Both the position numbers and the translations under genes were made by a program. Below are positions 1 to 11,809 of a stretch of DNA of 64,000 bases, in pieces. The DNA is taken from assembly GCA_019828595.1 (NCBI GenBank), contig JAHQRK010000019.1, forward strand, positions 1,302,001-1,366,000. The letters run 5' to 3'. The stretch's first letter is position 1; every line of letters begins with the position of its first letter. Below the pieces are notes generated by a model, which saw only the letters and a list, made by a program, of their open reading frames with translations, was not told the origin of the DNA and ran no database searches. Origin of the DNA: Aphanomyces cochlioides. Its lineage: Eukaryota > Oomycota > Saprolegniomycetes > Saprolegniales > Verrucalvaceae.

Positions 1-2750
1 TCCGACTCGAACGAAAATGAGACAGAACGATTTTCACGGAAGAAAAATGACATTGGTGACGAGACCATGCTGCTAGTACACAAGCTTAGCGTGCTCGAGA
101 AGAGTCAAACTTCGTTAAAACTGGAACGTACAAACTTGGAAAAGGAAATTGTTGCCATTCGAAACGAAATCTTACTCATTGACAAGGATATTCAGGTTCT
201 CAAACAATCACTTCTCGGAGAGCAACATGCTGCGTCATCGGTAGATTGTTGTTTGTTTCTCATAGGACTTAATTGATTGTTTAGATTGACCCCAATGATA
301 CGACATATTATTACGACGACGGTCGAGCACGTCTTGAGGAGCTTCAAACACAAATTGCATTTGCTGATGTTGAAGCAAGTGAACTCGAAAAACGCCTCGT
401 TCAAAAGACAAGAGAAATGCTTGCTGCTGATATTCGTTATCCAGCTCATCAAATGTCTGGCAAACGGTACACTGTCTTCGACAAAGAAATTTCGGCGCTT
501 AGCTATAAACTGGAACGTATGACCACGCAGAAAGCAGAGTGGCTCGATGAATTGCACAAATTACAAGCGGAAACTTCGGTGGGCCAGAACTTTCTAAATT
601 TGTCCTCACTGAATCTTAGCTGCCAGTTTTACGGCTTAAAGAGAGTCCTCAAAGTCCTTGTGTGTCTCTACGTCAATCTTTTCGTCAATGCGAAACACCG
701 CCTCCAGAAAATGGAATTTTTCGACTTCTCATCAGCGAAAAACTAGAGAAATTACAAGAGTGGCAACAGCGTCGATTGGATTTAGTGGATATATTGATGA
801 CCAAGGAAGCAAGTCTTCAAGCTGTAGAAGATCACTTAGCGCGCATCGAAAGTGAAATCCTTGAGCTTCAAAAACGCCCCGTTGGAAATTTAGACAATTC
901 CGAATCCACAAAGTAAAACAATTATATTTCTTGCTCAACATTACGATTGTAGGCTTGACGTAGATCCCGACAAGTATGCTTTATCGACTCCACGAATGAT
1001 TCTCGATCAACTGGCAAGCCAATTTTTGGAACATGTAGCCCATGCCATTGGAAATGTCGAGTCAAAGGCAGTAGTTTCCAGTGATGACGGGAAAGGAGAA
1101 CCCACATCCGATATATTTCTTACTTACATGCCAAAATTCAGAATTGTACCCGGGGTTGAGTTAACATCTCCCAATTTTGCTTTGCTTAGCGAGAAAAATC
1201 AATTTAGCTTCGACGCCAACACAAAGTACCATGCATTAATGTGATTGCTCTCAAATATAGATTAGGTTGCTTCTCGCATGCAAAAAATTGCAGGAAGTTG
1301 AAAACAATTGCGTTATTGACGCCACGTCAAACATGGAAATGGACCCTAAATCAAAACAACTTTCGAGTCGACTTGAAGTTACCTTGCTATCTGCTGTTAA
1401 CTTGCCCCGTACGCGTCGATTTTTTAGCGCTTGTGACCCCTACGCTGTCCTTCACATGGAGTATCAAAATATGTATTTCATACTAAATCTACTTCGCATT
1501 AACATATATGATAGTGAAAATGGGGAGTGGAAAACAAATGACCCAATCGCTCAAAGTCGAAGTACAACTAAAGTCAAAACTTTGTACCCAGTATGGGAGG
1601 AGGATTTCGTATTCAAGCCAATTGACTCCATGTCCGCAAGATTGTGTATAACATTAATGGACGACAAGAAAGATGTAGACCGACATCCAACGTTGGGTGA
1701 GGTTAAAATTGAAGTGCGCTCTCTTTGGAAACAAAAACGCATTGTCGCTTGGTACTTGGCACATAATATGTGTAAGTAATTTTTATATAGGTATCCCTTA
1801 ACTCCTGCTGCCCCAAGAGACCGTCCTCAACCTGCTGTAAGGCTTCGTTTGCGTTTTGTGTACAATAAAGTCGATCGTCTTCGTCGCATTGTTGACCGTC
1901 TTGTGACGGAATATATTGCTGAGCAGGGGTCATTGCCAGATTACGTGTATGAGTGCTCGAATGGTTCTCCTGTGCCTATGCACAAAGCAAATATTCACCA
2001 GTCTACTTTTGAGCAATTTTCGCCTCGAAATCCCTCACTGCCCACACCCCTTAAATGGGATACAGAGGTTGATTACAAACAAAACGAACTCACGTCTGTT
2101 GAATCGCCTCGAGATGTCTCTGCAATGGAAGTTTATCGTGAAATATTCAATGCTCGTAAATGTTACAGGAGAGTCAAAGGACGGCGCATAAATGGTAAGT
2201 TCGTGACGAAGACTATGGATATTCATTAAACTGATAGGCTGTTTTGATCGTGATAGCCCTTATCATCCCAAGCAGGTCGAAGATACCCTCTCAACATCCA
2301 AGCTCAACGTCAATTGTAAAATATTCAAACAGACGACTCAATATCCACGGGACAATACGCAAGCCATCCCTGAGCGGTACTTCGGCCTCACAACAGACAA
2401 GTCAGAGAGACTGAAGAAAATATTTGGCAAACTCGACGGAGGTTCACGTAAGTATCTCAAACAAAGTGTAGGTTTCCAGTGGAGTAAGCCTGGTCGAAAT
2501 TTGTCCATGTAAATAGCAGATGAATTCCTATTTAGTTTGGACTGAATGGTCTTGCTGCAAGTTGTTGTTAATGTGAAAAAGATCCCAGTTCGCTCGGTGC
2601 CTTGGTTACAGTGACTACAAACTATCCACGAATTTCCCGGAGATTGTTGAATTAGTATGTGAAAGAATTAACAAACATGATGAAGCCAACCGCCGACAGT
2701 CTCAAATGCAACTATTTTTCGACAATTTATGCAATTGTCGATACAAATAG
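1..2750 (+). CDS. C2-domain coiled-coil protein (5' end outside window)
   Basis: The reading frame is open from base 1, so the start codon lies upstream. Exons joined by eye: 1-240, 285-578, 620-912, 953-1225, 1266-1751, 1791-2194 and 2238 onward, with introns of about 39-44 nt in matching phase. The N-terminal half is long charged helix (ELQTQIAFADVEASELEKRL) typical of coiled coil. A C2 domain follows: LEVTLLSAVNLPRTRRF, FSACDPYAVL and YPVWEEDFVF near 1370-1610, closing with WYPL across the 1752-1790 intron. C2 domains bind membranes or other proteins. The end is uncertain: a frame around 2611-2750 (DYKLSTNFPEIVELV, stop near 2750) looks like the last exon, but the joins at 2447-2610 are unresolved. 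The partner and cellular role are not recognisable. The C2 call is firm; the gene name is unknown. Confidence 0.7.
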
Positions 2751-2819
2751 CAGTTTCACGCCACGACCACGTCTGGTCAACGATAAGTGATAGCGTGCTT
2801 GTATTTCATAACAGAAATA

Positions 2820-3925
2820 AGACAAGAGCATGCTTCAATAAGGTAATTTCATTGATTCTCAGCATGGACTGCTCTGGTGTAGATAGTTCAGAAATGCCCG
2901 AGTTTGTTGGAGAACTGTGCGGATGCATTACAGTAGAAAGCTCAGTTTCCCCTGTGTGTCATTTCCCGTTTTTCCCCTTCTTCCACAAAATCCAAGCATC
3001 AATCAGGCAAAGAAGACTTTTCACTCATGATGAACGACAACATCTCTGCACGCATGCAGGATTTGCTATTTGAAATAGCCAACGTGGCCGAACATCAACC
3101 ATTCCCTTTCGGTTCTGCTATCGTCACAGTAGTGCTAACATCCTTGTGCGGTGGTACTGCAAAGAGTCTCATTATCCATCTTGTAACCCAAGCAGAATGG
3201 ATCACAAAGCAAAAGAATGCGGTGACAACGATCGGTCCTTGCTCTGGTCTGTGGGACATTAATAGACTACCAGCTATACGGCTGACGGCAACTGTGGAGA
3301 CAGGTCCCTGTTGGACATGTCATATGAAGGCCAATACGCAAACACCACAATGGACCATCGCAATTTCCGCGGGACGGCTTGCCGCCAAATGCTCAAGTGA
3401 TGAAAAAAACCGCACCCCAGCAAGTTTGAAAAAGACATTAGTTTATACTAGTTCAACAGCAAAGTGTCCCATTTCTTTATCTCCTCCGGTTGGACGACAG
3501 ACTTTGCCTAGTTCGTCAATGCTCGATCCAGTGGCTCCCGCCGACCAGAGAGGAAACCGATTATCTCGCCCATTTTCTCCACTAAGTCCTCCTTTGTATC
3601 CTCTACTTCAAGCAAACGATTCGAATCTCATGTGATACTTCAGAGCCCATGCCTGAGCTGGCCTTACTACCAAAAGTCAGAGCAGTGAAGGGAAACAATT
3701 GGGAGCTCGATTGGGATCAAAGGACGAAGTGAATGACACCAGCATGTCGTGTAGCAATGCAGTGGCCATGTACGCTAGGCTGCCAGTTGAGTCCGATTTG
3801 GGGGACAATTCTTGGTATGATTTGTGGATATGGAGAAGAAATACCAGCACGCAATCACTCGCTCTTTCTACCCGGGGAGCTGATTTACCTATTTGGCCCT
3901 TCGACATCAACGTACGCTTGTGAGC
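2820..3925 (+). other. Coding-like remnants, unresolved
   Basis: Three partly open plus-strand frames follow the C2 gene. One around 3090-3245 carries a Cys/His-rich stretch (WYCKESHYPSCNPSRMDHKA) that could be a B-box or similar zinc finger. A second reads from 3027 to 3635 and a third from 3699 to 3923. No single set of introns joins them cleanly. They may be exons of one gene, a decayed gene, or chance. No function is proposed. Confidence 0.25.
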
Positions 3926-4021
3926 CTCAAGTCATGATCTTCATGCTCTGAGTGATTATTTCACAGGTTGTTCGACTTGGGATGTTTCAAAGCAAAGTGA
4001 TTGAATTCTTTTGGATTCCAT

Positions 4022-4780
4022 TTATTTGGCGGGAAAATACGAGATTTCAAGCTCGCAGGCAACTCCGCTGTTTGGAGACTTATTCATACGTGATGTAACA
4101 GAAGGCTTCTGAATCCATGCCGACATTTGTCGATTCAAGGCAGACATTTGCATGGCGACAAGTGAACCGTGGCACAGCAGCCATTGCAACAAACTCTTTC
4201 GTTTCAGGCAAATTCTTCCAAGCACTCTTCTGAAACGTTCGTATACCTTTCGAGAATTAGCCAGCGACCATCTTGGCAGCAAACATTTCACAGTCGGTGA
4301 TACTATCAGCTTAGAGTAACATCTTCGAGCGAGATGCTCAGTCTTTTACAAGGTCGGGATCCCTTTCGGCGCTTCATGGACGAGAGTAATAACTCTGATG
4401 TACTTCGTCAATTGAAATGATGCTGCTGCTTTTCGTCCATGCTTCACATCTGCCAAAAATGTTGGAGTCCGTTTAATCTAAACATTCCTGTCATGTGCTG
4501 GGGACTTGAGCTGTCTTACCGCATTATGTAACGTCCGCAACTTCTGTGCACAAGAATTGCAGTTTCACCAGCAAGTCTTCTTCCAACAGCAAACTTCAAT
4601 CCAAGGAGTAAGAATATTTCGTCTTCAGTCGATATTGAGCGCATAAGCTTTAGATCCATTTGGATTGCTGTAGGTTGCGAAATGCAGAAATAAATGTTGG
4701 CGCCATGGCATGAGACTGCAACCTGGATGAAATCGTCTGTTTTGTGTTGCCACAGAGTCAACACCATCACCATCTTGATG
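4022..4780 (-). other. Possible minus-strand gene of unknown function
   Basis: Two minus-strand open stretches, 4773-4516 and 4291-4022, have coding-like composition. The first contains DDFIQVAVSCHGANIYFCIS and ends at a possible GTAAG donor near 4516. The second is basic and Leu/Trp-rich (LLPRWSLANSRKVYERFRRV). A connecting exon near 4300-4450 is plausible but was not resolved. No family is recognised. Bases 4780-5017 show no convincing gene. Confidence 0.25.
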
Positions 4781-5017
4781 AGGATTTAAGGCCTTCTAGC
4801 AATATTAGCTTCATGCATCTGTTTACGATGTGGAATTACCTCTCTCATGATAAAAGCAATGGCGAAAGATTCGTGACAGAGGCAATTCGTGACGATAGAA
4901 CGAACAGACAATCTGCAGAAGATGGCGTGAGATTTACAACTGCGCCGATGTGGTCCGTCGAAATGTTTTGACCAAAGCTTCCATCATGTTCACTTTCCAA
5001 TTCACTTCATCAGAATC

Positions 5018-5396
5018 ATGCGGCTTTCCTTCCTTGTCCTTTGCGCCTTGGCCCTCGTTTGCACGACATATTCGACTCCTACGAACCATCACCTCGCTCA
5101 AGCTCACGAGGACGGCAACACTCCATCGGAACACTACGCCTCTGGCATCAAAAATCAAGGCTAGCAGCGGAAGCGTTGGCGTTCCCAAGAGGGAAATGTT
5201 TCGTCGATTTGCCAAACAAGTTGGCGAGACGCTTTACCAAGAAGGAGTAAAGAAGGCAGGCCAAGTCTTGACGACCCCCGAGACTATCCCTCCTCTTCCG
5301 CGCACAGTGACCCCGAATCGAATCCCAGCATATTCTCAATCGGGTTCTTCGGGTCAAATTGGTGTCCCTCCCAAGACCAAGAGATTTGGCTTCTAG
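5018..5396 (+). pseudogene. Small secreted protein, broken by a one-base shift
   Basis: ATG at 5018 opens a clear signal peptide (MRLSFLVLCALALVCTTYS) followed by a polar stretch. This frame stops at 5162-5164. The next frame then continues in convincing fashion to a stop at 5394: a basic helix (REMFRRFAKQVGETLYQEG) and a Pro/Thr/Gly-rich tail. The two halves would join if the five-A run at 5150-5154 had one base fewer. The product would be about 125 residues, secreted, with no recognised domain, Cys pattern or RxLR/CHxC-type motif. It may be a real gene with a sequencing error or a recent pseudogene. Signal peptide seen directly; secretion inferred. Confidence 0.55.
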
Positions 5397-6028
5397 ACAG
5401 CGTCATCTCGTGTAAAAACTTCGTCTTCTTTGTGAACTCCTTGCACGTTCATTGATTCTACAAGAATCATCAGCGTTTAAAAATGACATTCAGTGGCATA
5501 CGTCTGAGGCAATCAATCGACTGTGAGATCGCCACAAGGTCCAATGCTAAGCGTATAATGAGCGCAATGGTGCTACCGATCTCCGCGAAGTTTTGTCAAG
5601 ACTTGGGCATTGGATCAAGTTCGTCGTCACAACGTCTCGGAAGCGGTGCGACCTCCCACTTGTTCCAAAATTGGTGATGTTTCCAGACAGTGTTGCATCT
5701 GTCCAAGAAAGCACTTTCTTGAATCCCAAGCAAGTGTGGCAACGGAACTAAGCCAAAATCGCCCAATCACTCTGAAAAATGATCGAACTTCGCATGATAT
5801 CACGGCACAAGAGCAGGACTAAGGCGTTGTCTTAAGTCTTTAGCAAGAAGGCATCAAACAAGTCTTCCACACGCCACGAAATCGGCACAAAATCCCTATT
5901 ATGATGTCGACTCCGATAGAATCCCGCGCTTTTTGTAAGATCTCAAAAATTTCGATTCGCATTTTTCTTTTTTCTATCTGGAAACGACTTCAAATCTTGA
6001 AGGGTCATACAAAAGAGCGCGAAACTCC
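5397..6028 (+). other. Spacer with possible unassigned exons
   Basis: Between the secreted-protein gene and the Sfi1-like gene there is no complete gene. One plus-strand stretch at about 5565-5750 reads like coding (RKRCDLPLVPKLVMFPDSVA), and a GTAAG donor sits near 5936 with a possible AG acceptor near 6002. These could be upstream exons of the next gene or an unrelated remnant. Confidence 0.2.
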
Positions 6029-8850
6029 ATGGTCCTCAAGCCGACGAAGCTCCCGCCGACGAAGAAGAGCATCGAGGAAATCATGATGACGAGACTCGCC
6101 ACGCCTTCTTCGTCCATTCAGCGTACACAGACATTGCCAAATCGTAAGACGCAGCACACAAGAACCAATACTCGTCATGTTCAAGCGGCAGCTGCTGGGA
6201 CAACTTCTCCTTATCTCGATAACATCTCACTGCAACAGCTCTCCCATACACAACTGGCGTCTCCAGACGTTCAACATCTTGCTAAACACCTCCAGAATCT
6301 CAACAGGCGTCTCCATGACCTTGAATCGGACCATCGAATACATGATGTTGTAGCGCAAGATTTGGCTCAGGTACGCTCCTCATGACAGACGTTGTCGTTA
6401 CGAGGATTCACGGCAGGTGCATCATATAGAAGCTCCACTATGTGTTGAACCTAATCCAAAGCTTGCTGCCAAAGTCACCAGCAGTGTCAAGGAAGTACAA
6501 GCAGCTGTACATCGTCTCGACCGGGTCTACTTTGATATTACATCGGCGGAAACAAAACGAAGCCGCGCTGCAACAACTCTGGTTGCATTTGTTCGGGGAC
6601 ACCTCACTCGAAAACGATATGCTGCTGCAATGCATTTCCTGGGTACATGGAGGCTGCGAACAACTCGAGCGTTTCTAGACAGTCTGGCGCGGTTTAGCCA
6701 ACGCACCTTTCGAGTCGATGAAGGTGTCAATGGAATGTTAGAACGAGCGCGAGTACGCAATCTACGTCTTATATTTGAGCATTTGCACGACATAACTATG
6801 CTTCGACGGCCCGTTAGACGTGCGCAGGTTGTTGAGGTATTAAAATTTCTCCCGGTCTATGTTAGCTGACTTGAGTGTCCAGGTTCATCGTCGATGGGAC
6901 AAGAAGCGTCGTGGCTTGATTGCAGACATGTGGAACAGTTGGAAAATGGCTGCAACGGGTCCTCGCAGTCGCAAACGCATGATGGAAGCCCACCGTGCAC
7001 GTTTGTTGCAGTGCCGTGCGCACTTGGAAAGTCTTCTCCGGTATGTCTCTGATTAACAATTAATCATGAGAGCTTGTCTAGCTACGACGTAATAACGCCA
7101 GAGATGGTCGATGCAGAGCTTCAAAAGGACAATATTCGACAAATCCGTGCTCGGGCGATACCCTATCGCCTTAGAATGTATTTTAATCTCCTGCTCACTC
7201 ATGTTTGGAAGCCACTTCGTGCCAATCAAGCCAAGGCACATGCTCATTTCCGTGCCAATACTCTTGCTCGAATTCTCGCTGCTTGGATATCACATTTTCG
7301 AACATTTCAGGTCGAGCGAGAACTCCAGAAAGTGACTGATCGACGAACGTTCGATCGGTTTCCCCAATATTACAATATTCGACGCATTGACTTCCATAAC
7401 AAGCGCACGGTCGAGCGAAAACACTTCAAAGCGTGGGCTCAATATCTTTCTCGAGCAAAATTGGTCCAAGCACGGTTTGAGCAAGCGGCCAAGCGACTTC
7501 TTCGCTTGCTGATTTGTGCCTGGCGCATCCGAGCATGCTATCAGCACCGCATTCGAGCAGCAGCAGTTCAAGAATGGCAAGCGTACTGCACTCGCATATT
7601 TAAAGTCCCCTTCCAAGCGTGGCTTCTCTACAGCTCCAATCGCAAAGCACGCCATGCCACGCAAGCAGGACTGATTCGCGCTTTCCATCGACGCCAGCAC
7701 CGTCACGTGCAATACTCTTTCTTTCGCATTTGGAAACACCAAACTATGTTTGGCCATGTTGATGGTATCCATTCGAGACCTCAACTACTCCTAGCTCTAG
7801 AGCAACAAAAAGCATATTGTGTGGCACTAGAATCAAATGCCGTGGTGTACCAACAAGTGATTGCCAAGCTAGAGTCGTCTCTCCAAGATGAGCAAACCAG
7901 GCTTCACGCCAAAGAAACCGAGCTTGAAGTCCTCCATCAGGAGAGCCAAGCAACGAGGTATTCATTTTTGTCTATTATCTCCTCAAAGTTTACTCACAAT
8001 AGGTTTGCCATGCATACAGCTGAGCAGCAAGTTGCAAGAGCACATAATTTACTCGACGCCGTGCGAGATATCCATCCTGGCACGATTCGCCGTCTCGAAC
8101 GCATGTACTCGGAAGACTCCATCCTAGCAGACAATCTCCACGATGTTGTGCACTTGCATATCATGCGAGCAGCTCAAGCTCAACAAGAGAAAATGGATGC
8201 TCATGAGACTGAAGTTCTTGGTGCGCAGAATGAAACGATGCACGACAAGTTGCTTCTACGACGAGTCAAGTGGGTTCTCAGCAGATTGCATCTCCATTAT
8301 GACAGTGTGAGACGCCCAAGTCAAGACTATTGTTTAAATCTTGGACTTGTAGGTGCTTGGGATGCTCTTAGTTCCAGATTTGGACAAGATGTCAATGCAG
8401 ATGAACCAAATGTTTGCCCTTTTCGAGTTCCTTCGGTCAGGCGACACAACAGCTCTGCTACAGGAAAATGTACCATTGACCAAAGAGCATGTCGAGTTGA
8501 GCAGTAGCGACTTGGCCGTTCCTGGAGAAAAAGTTGGAGAAGTTGCTGATCGCCCCGAGTTGATTCCGACTGATGACCACTGGAGCAAATTTGTGCAAGA
8601 TCTGGCGCATAAATTCCCGCCGCAACGATTCGTACCGATTCAGGTACGTCAATTAACAATTAGGTCGAAGTTGACGAAATAATAGGATCGTATCGTGAGC
8701 TATGAGCTCAATCGCCTTGAAGAAAAGCGACTAGCTCAGAACGAGATGCAGAAAACTACAATCTACAGGTTATACTCTCTCGTATTTTGTGATTCTGATG
8801 AATTGGGCAGTCGCATTCACGATCAAAATCAAAAACACACCGACGAGTGA
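6029..8850 (+). CDS. Sfi1-like centrin-binding repeat protein
   Basis: Eight exons join in phase: 6029-6370, 6417-6836, 6883-7040, 7082-7957, 8003-8348, 8401-8643, 8686-8768, 8811-8850. They give about 835 residues. The 7958-8002 intron is 45 nt and in frame, so it is easily missed. The middle (about 6550-7750) repeats short helices with an aromatic-x-x-Trp core: ILAAWISHF, HFKAWAQYL, LLICAWRIRA, FQAWLLYSS, FFRIWKHQ. This is the pattern of Sfi1 repeats, long helices that bind centrins at spindle poles and basal bodies. The last third is coiled coil. The N-terminus is low-complexity Ser/Thr/Pro. A basal-body role fits a zoospore-forming organism, but that is inference. Start at 6029 is the first ATG of the frame; upstream exons are possible. 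Confidence 0.72.
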
Positions 8851-9333
8851 CATTTCCCACATATCAAATTGCCAGTCCTCCAAATGTTCGCGGTTTATCT
8901 TGCAAAATGCAAAGTCTATCTCCGAGTGAATCCATTTATCGACGGAGTTATTCGACGCACACAGTGGCTAAACGATGATATTGTGGACAAATATCATAAC
9001 AGCACATCGACAAATTGCTACATAAAGTCATGAGCTCGTAGATAGATGGTCGACTTTTGAAAGCGAATGAACGAAGAAATCTGCTGTGAACGACTTGATG
9101 TGTTCACCTGGATGGCAGTGTTGAAGGTGTCATGAATACTTTGGCTTGGCTAATCAATCATCTGTGGCACAACACGACCACCAAGTGCAGACATGGAATG
9201 AGACTCGTGAGCTGTTTGTTTAGACAATTGGCCAAAGATGCAAGATAGGATGGTTGATTCTGTGGCCTGGCAAAATGGCAAGACGAAATCGATTCGAGAT
9301 GGAGGTCTCTGTTGTCGAAATTTACATGTGCAT
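8851..9333. other. Intergenic, nothing recognised
   Basis: This is the shared 3' region between the plus-strand Sfi1-like gene and the minus-strand mS33 gene. Only short open frames are present and none looks coding. Confidence 0.5.
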
Positions 9334-9621
9334 CTACTTCTTCTTTTGCGAGCGCTTGCCTGCACCCTTCTTGGGAGGTCCACGGCCTTGTTGTTTGAGC
9401 TGAGCGTTCGTGTCCAATCGGTATTGGTTGATCTTTTGGTAGTACTCGGAGTACCCGCCAACACGGAGAGCCAATGGCTTTGTGAACCAAGAGGCGACCT
9501 TTTCACCCTTAAGCTGTGCACTGAGGATCTTGTTGCCAGACTTGGTGTGATTCTGCGGCAAGCGCTCGAAGATCTTTCGGCTCAAGTCCGCCAATTGCTT
9601 GGACACCGCGGACGTCGACAT
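9334..9621 (-). CDS. MRPS33: Mitochondrial small-subunit ribosomal protein mS33
   Basis: Single-exon ORF of 95 residues from ATG at 9621 to TAG at 9334-9336. It shows the hallmarks of the mS33 family: an N-terminal helix ending in RKIFERLPQ, a central SGNKILSAQLKGEKVASWF segment, a Tyr-rich turn (GGYSEYYQKINQYR), and the typical Lys/Gly C-terminus with GPPKKGAGKR. Length matches the family (about 90-110). The protein is part of the mitoribosome small subunit. It is transcribed away from the RPE gene, so about 350 bp of AT-rich DNA serves as a shared upstream region. Confidence 0.85.
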   Translation of the reverse strand: MSTSAVSKQLADLSRKIFERLPQNHTKSGNKILSAQLKGEKVASWFTKPLALRVGGYSEYYQKINQYRLDTNAQLKQQGRGPPKKGAGKRSQKKK

Positions 9622-9972
9622 GATTCGTGACCAGTCAAACTCTAATTCTGTCCTTCTTGGAAAAACAATTCAAATAAATAATTTCAAAAATTCCAACAAT
9701 TCATACTAGTATTTTCTTATTATCACATTTTCGTGATTAATTCAACAATCTTCGGGGTTAAGCACTAAGAGGATTCATGACGACAAGTTAAACATACAAA
9801 GGTACTTAGGCTCTCCTCCATTAAGTTTTCATTGTCCAGGAGTCGAGCAATCTGAAGCCTTAATTACACAGCCATCTGATTGAAAAGCCTTTAATTTCCA
9901 ATATTTACACATTCATCTATTATTTATTTTCAGAAATTTACATTTCTGCATTCATTTCAGAAATTGCTTGAA
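9622..9972. promoter_or_regulatory. Divergent intergenic region, mS33/RPE
   Basis: AT-rich 350-bp spacer between two divergently transcribed housekeeping genes; it must hold both promoters. No ATCCGGAT element is present here. Confidence 0.4.
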
Positions 9973-10699
9973 ATGTGTCACACATGCATCTGTAAGATTG
10001 GGCCGTCGATGCTAGCGTCCGACCTCTCCTGCCTCAAGGATGAAGCGCTCAAAGTCGTTGCTGCTGGTGCGGACTACCTCCATTTGGACGTCATGGATGG
10101 CCATTTCGTGCCGAATATTACTTGGGGAGCTCCTGTCATCAAGAGCCTTCGCCAACACACAACGGCGTTTTTCGACGTCCACATGATGGTGTCGGAGCCA
10201 GAAAAGTGGGTCGACGATATCAAGGATGCAGGCGGTGATCAGTTTACATTCCACTTGGAATCCACGTCGAATCCCGAAGCTCTCATCAAGCAAATTCGCA
10301 CTGCAGGTGCTCATCTTGTCTCACGTTCAGATACACACAAAACCATTCATAGGTATGAAGGTCGGCGTTGCGATCAAGCCGGGCACCGCCGTCGAATCTG
10401 TCTTGCCGCTGGTGCCTTTGGTCGATATGGTGCTTGTGATGACGGTCGAACCTGGTTTTGGCGGCCAATCCTTCATGCCCGACATGATGCCCAAAGTGTC
10501 ATTCCTTCGCGAAAAGTTTCCCGAGCTTGACATTGAAGTCGACGGAGGTCTTGGCCCATCCACTATCGATACTGCAGCCAAGGCAGGTGCAAATATGATC
10601 GTTGCAGGTAGCTCCGTCTTTAAAGCAGCGTCTCCTGCCGAAGTCATCTCTGTCATGCGCCGAAGTGTCGAAGTTCATGGAAACGGGAAGAGGAGTTAG
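9973..10699 (+). CDS. RPE: Ribulose-phosphate 3-epimerase
   Basis: Two exons (9973-10306, 10353-10699) around a 46-nt phase-1 intron give 226 residues, the usual family length. All landmark motifs are present in order: [65 protein letters not shown] across the intron, [17 protein letters not shown], and [12 protein letters not shown]. The enzyme interconverts D-ribulose-5-phosphate and D-xylulose-5-phosphate in the pentose phosphate pathway; the metal-binding His and Asp residues sit in [13 protein letters not shown] and VDGG. The frame also opens upstream with TTG at 9964, but ATG at 9973 is the credible start. A sugar-isomerase-like gene follows in the same direction 102 bp downstream. Confidence 0.95.
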
Positions 10700-10701
10700 T
10701 C

Positions 10702-10781
10702 ATCCGGATAATTTCATCTGACGATCATCCGGATGTTTGCATCTTCTCCAGTTATCCGGGTAATCGAGGCATTATCCGGAT
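10702..10781 (+). promoter_or_regulatory. ATCCGGAT palindrome cluster, upstream of sugar isomerase-like gene
   Basis: Three exact copies of the 8-bp palindrome ATCCGGAT (10702-10709, 10727-10734, 10774-10781) and one near-copy (10754-10761) lie in the 102-bp gap between RPE and the next ATG at 10802. The last copy ends about 20 bp before that ATG. Confidence 0.55.
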
Positions 10782-10801
10782 TTTGACATTTTCAAACTTT
10801 C

Positions 10802-11682
10802 ATGCATGGATTGAGGCGTGAGGTGGCAAGGAAGAGTCTTTCCTTCCTGGCACCACAATGGGGCAGTGCTGATTTGGCGCGAGACGAATTCATCAAACGA
10901 GTTAAGGATGCAGGCTTCGATGGCATTGAAATGTCACTTCCGCTGGACGTGCGTGAGCGAGACTCGTGGATTCAAGCAATTCGATCTCAAACTTGTCACA
11001 CAGCAATGGGAGACGGCATTGCATCCCAATTTCACCGATCACAAGAAAACCCTTGAAATTTACTTACGTAACGCTACATCTGCATCGCCTTTGTTTGTCA
11101 ACACCCACACTGGCAAGGATTTCTTCACTTTTGAACAAAACTGCGAGCTGATTCAGCTTACTCAAGACATCATCGCCGAAACAGGTTCACCACTGCTCAA
11201 TGATCTTGATTGAATATGACTGTCCTTTCTTAGGTATTCGGATCGTACACGAAATCCATCGAAGTCGATTTAGTGGCCATCCCATGCTATTCTTGCCTTA
11301 CCTGAAGCATTTTCCTAAAATCGAGCTCAATGCTGATCTGTCGCACTGGTGCGTCGTTTGCGAATCTCTTCTCGACGATCAGGAAGAAATGCTTGCTCAA
11401 CAGGTATTCCCTCGTGTCCGTCACATCCACGCGCGTGTGGGCCACTCGCAAGCTCCTCAAGTGACGGATTTCCGAGCCCCAGAGCATCTCGACGCCTTGA
11501 CACAGCATCTCAAGTGGTGGGACGCCATCGTCGACCTTGGCCACGTTGAAACCATCACGCCTGAGTTTGGGCCAACGCCGTACACACCGACGCTTCCCTA
11601 CACAAACCAAATCGTGAGTGATCCATGGGAGCTCAATGTCGCCATGCTCCATTTGCTCAGAAGTCGTTACCTTCAACAATGA
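10802..11682 (+). CDS. Sugar phosphate isomerase/epimerase-like TIM barrel (one frameshift)
   Basis: The protein resembles the AP-endonuclease-2-like / xylose-isomerase-like TIM-barrel group: DEFIKRVKDAGFDGIEMSLP, FVNTHTGKDFFTFEQNCELI, KIELNADLSHWCVVCESLL, RVRHIHARVGHSQAPQV, and a C-terminal TPEFGPTPYTPTLP. Acidic and His residues in IEMS, VNTHTGKD, ADLSHW and IHARVGH fit the usual metal site. Exons 10802-11184 and 11234-11682 join over a 49-nt intron. Within the first exon the reading must shift by one base near 10980-10985, between RDSWIQAI and LKLVTQQWETALHP. No intron fits there, so this is an indel in the sequence or in the gene. The substrate is unknown. The RPE neighbour suggests sugar metabolism. 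Confidence 0.72.
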
Positions 11683-11690
11683 TCCATTTT

Positions 11691-11738
11691 ATCCGGATGT
11701 TTTTCTGACTTAATTATCCGGATGATTGATATCCGGAT
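11691..11738 (+). promoter_or_regulatory. ATCCGGAT triple, upstream of small basic protein gene
   Basis: Three exact ATCCGGAT palindromes at 11691-11698, 11716-11723 and 11731-11738 lie 72-112 bp upstream of the ATG at 11810 and just after the previous gene's stop. They are spaced 25 and 15 bp apart. Confidence 0.55.
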
Positions 11739-11809
11739 ACCAGACCAACCAATATTGGTTGGTCGATAAAAGTAACCTTGGCCATGCTGATTCATAAATT
11801 GTTACCGCA

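Noticed and set aside
7290..7784. 164-residue minus-strand open frame
   Set aside because: Antisense to the Sfi1-like repeat exon, whose spliced frame is continuous.
9238..9630. 130-residue plus-strand open frame
   Set aside because: Antisense to mS33, which has a convincing family match.
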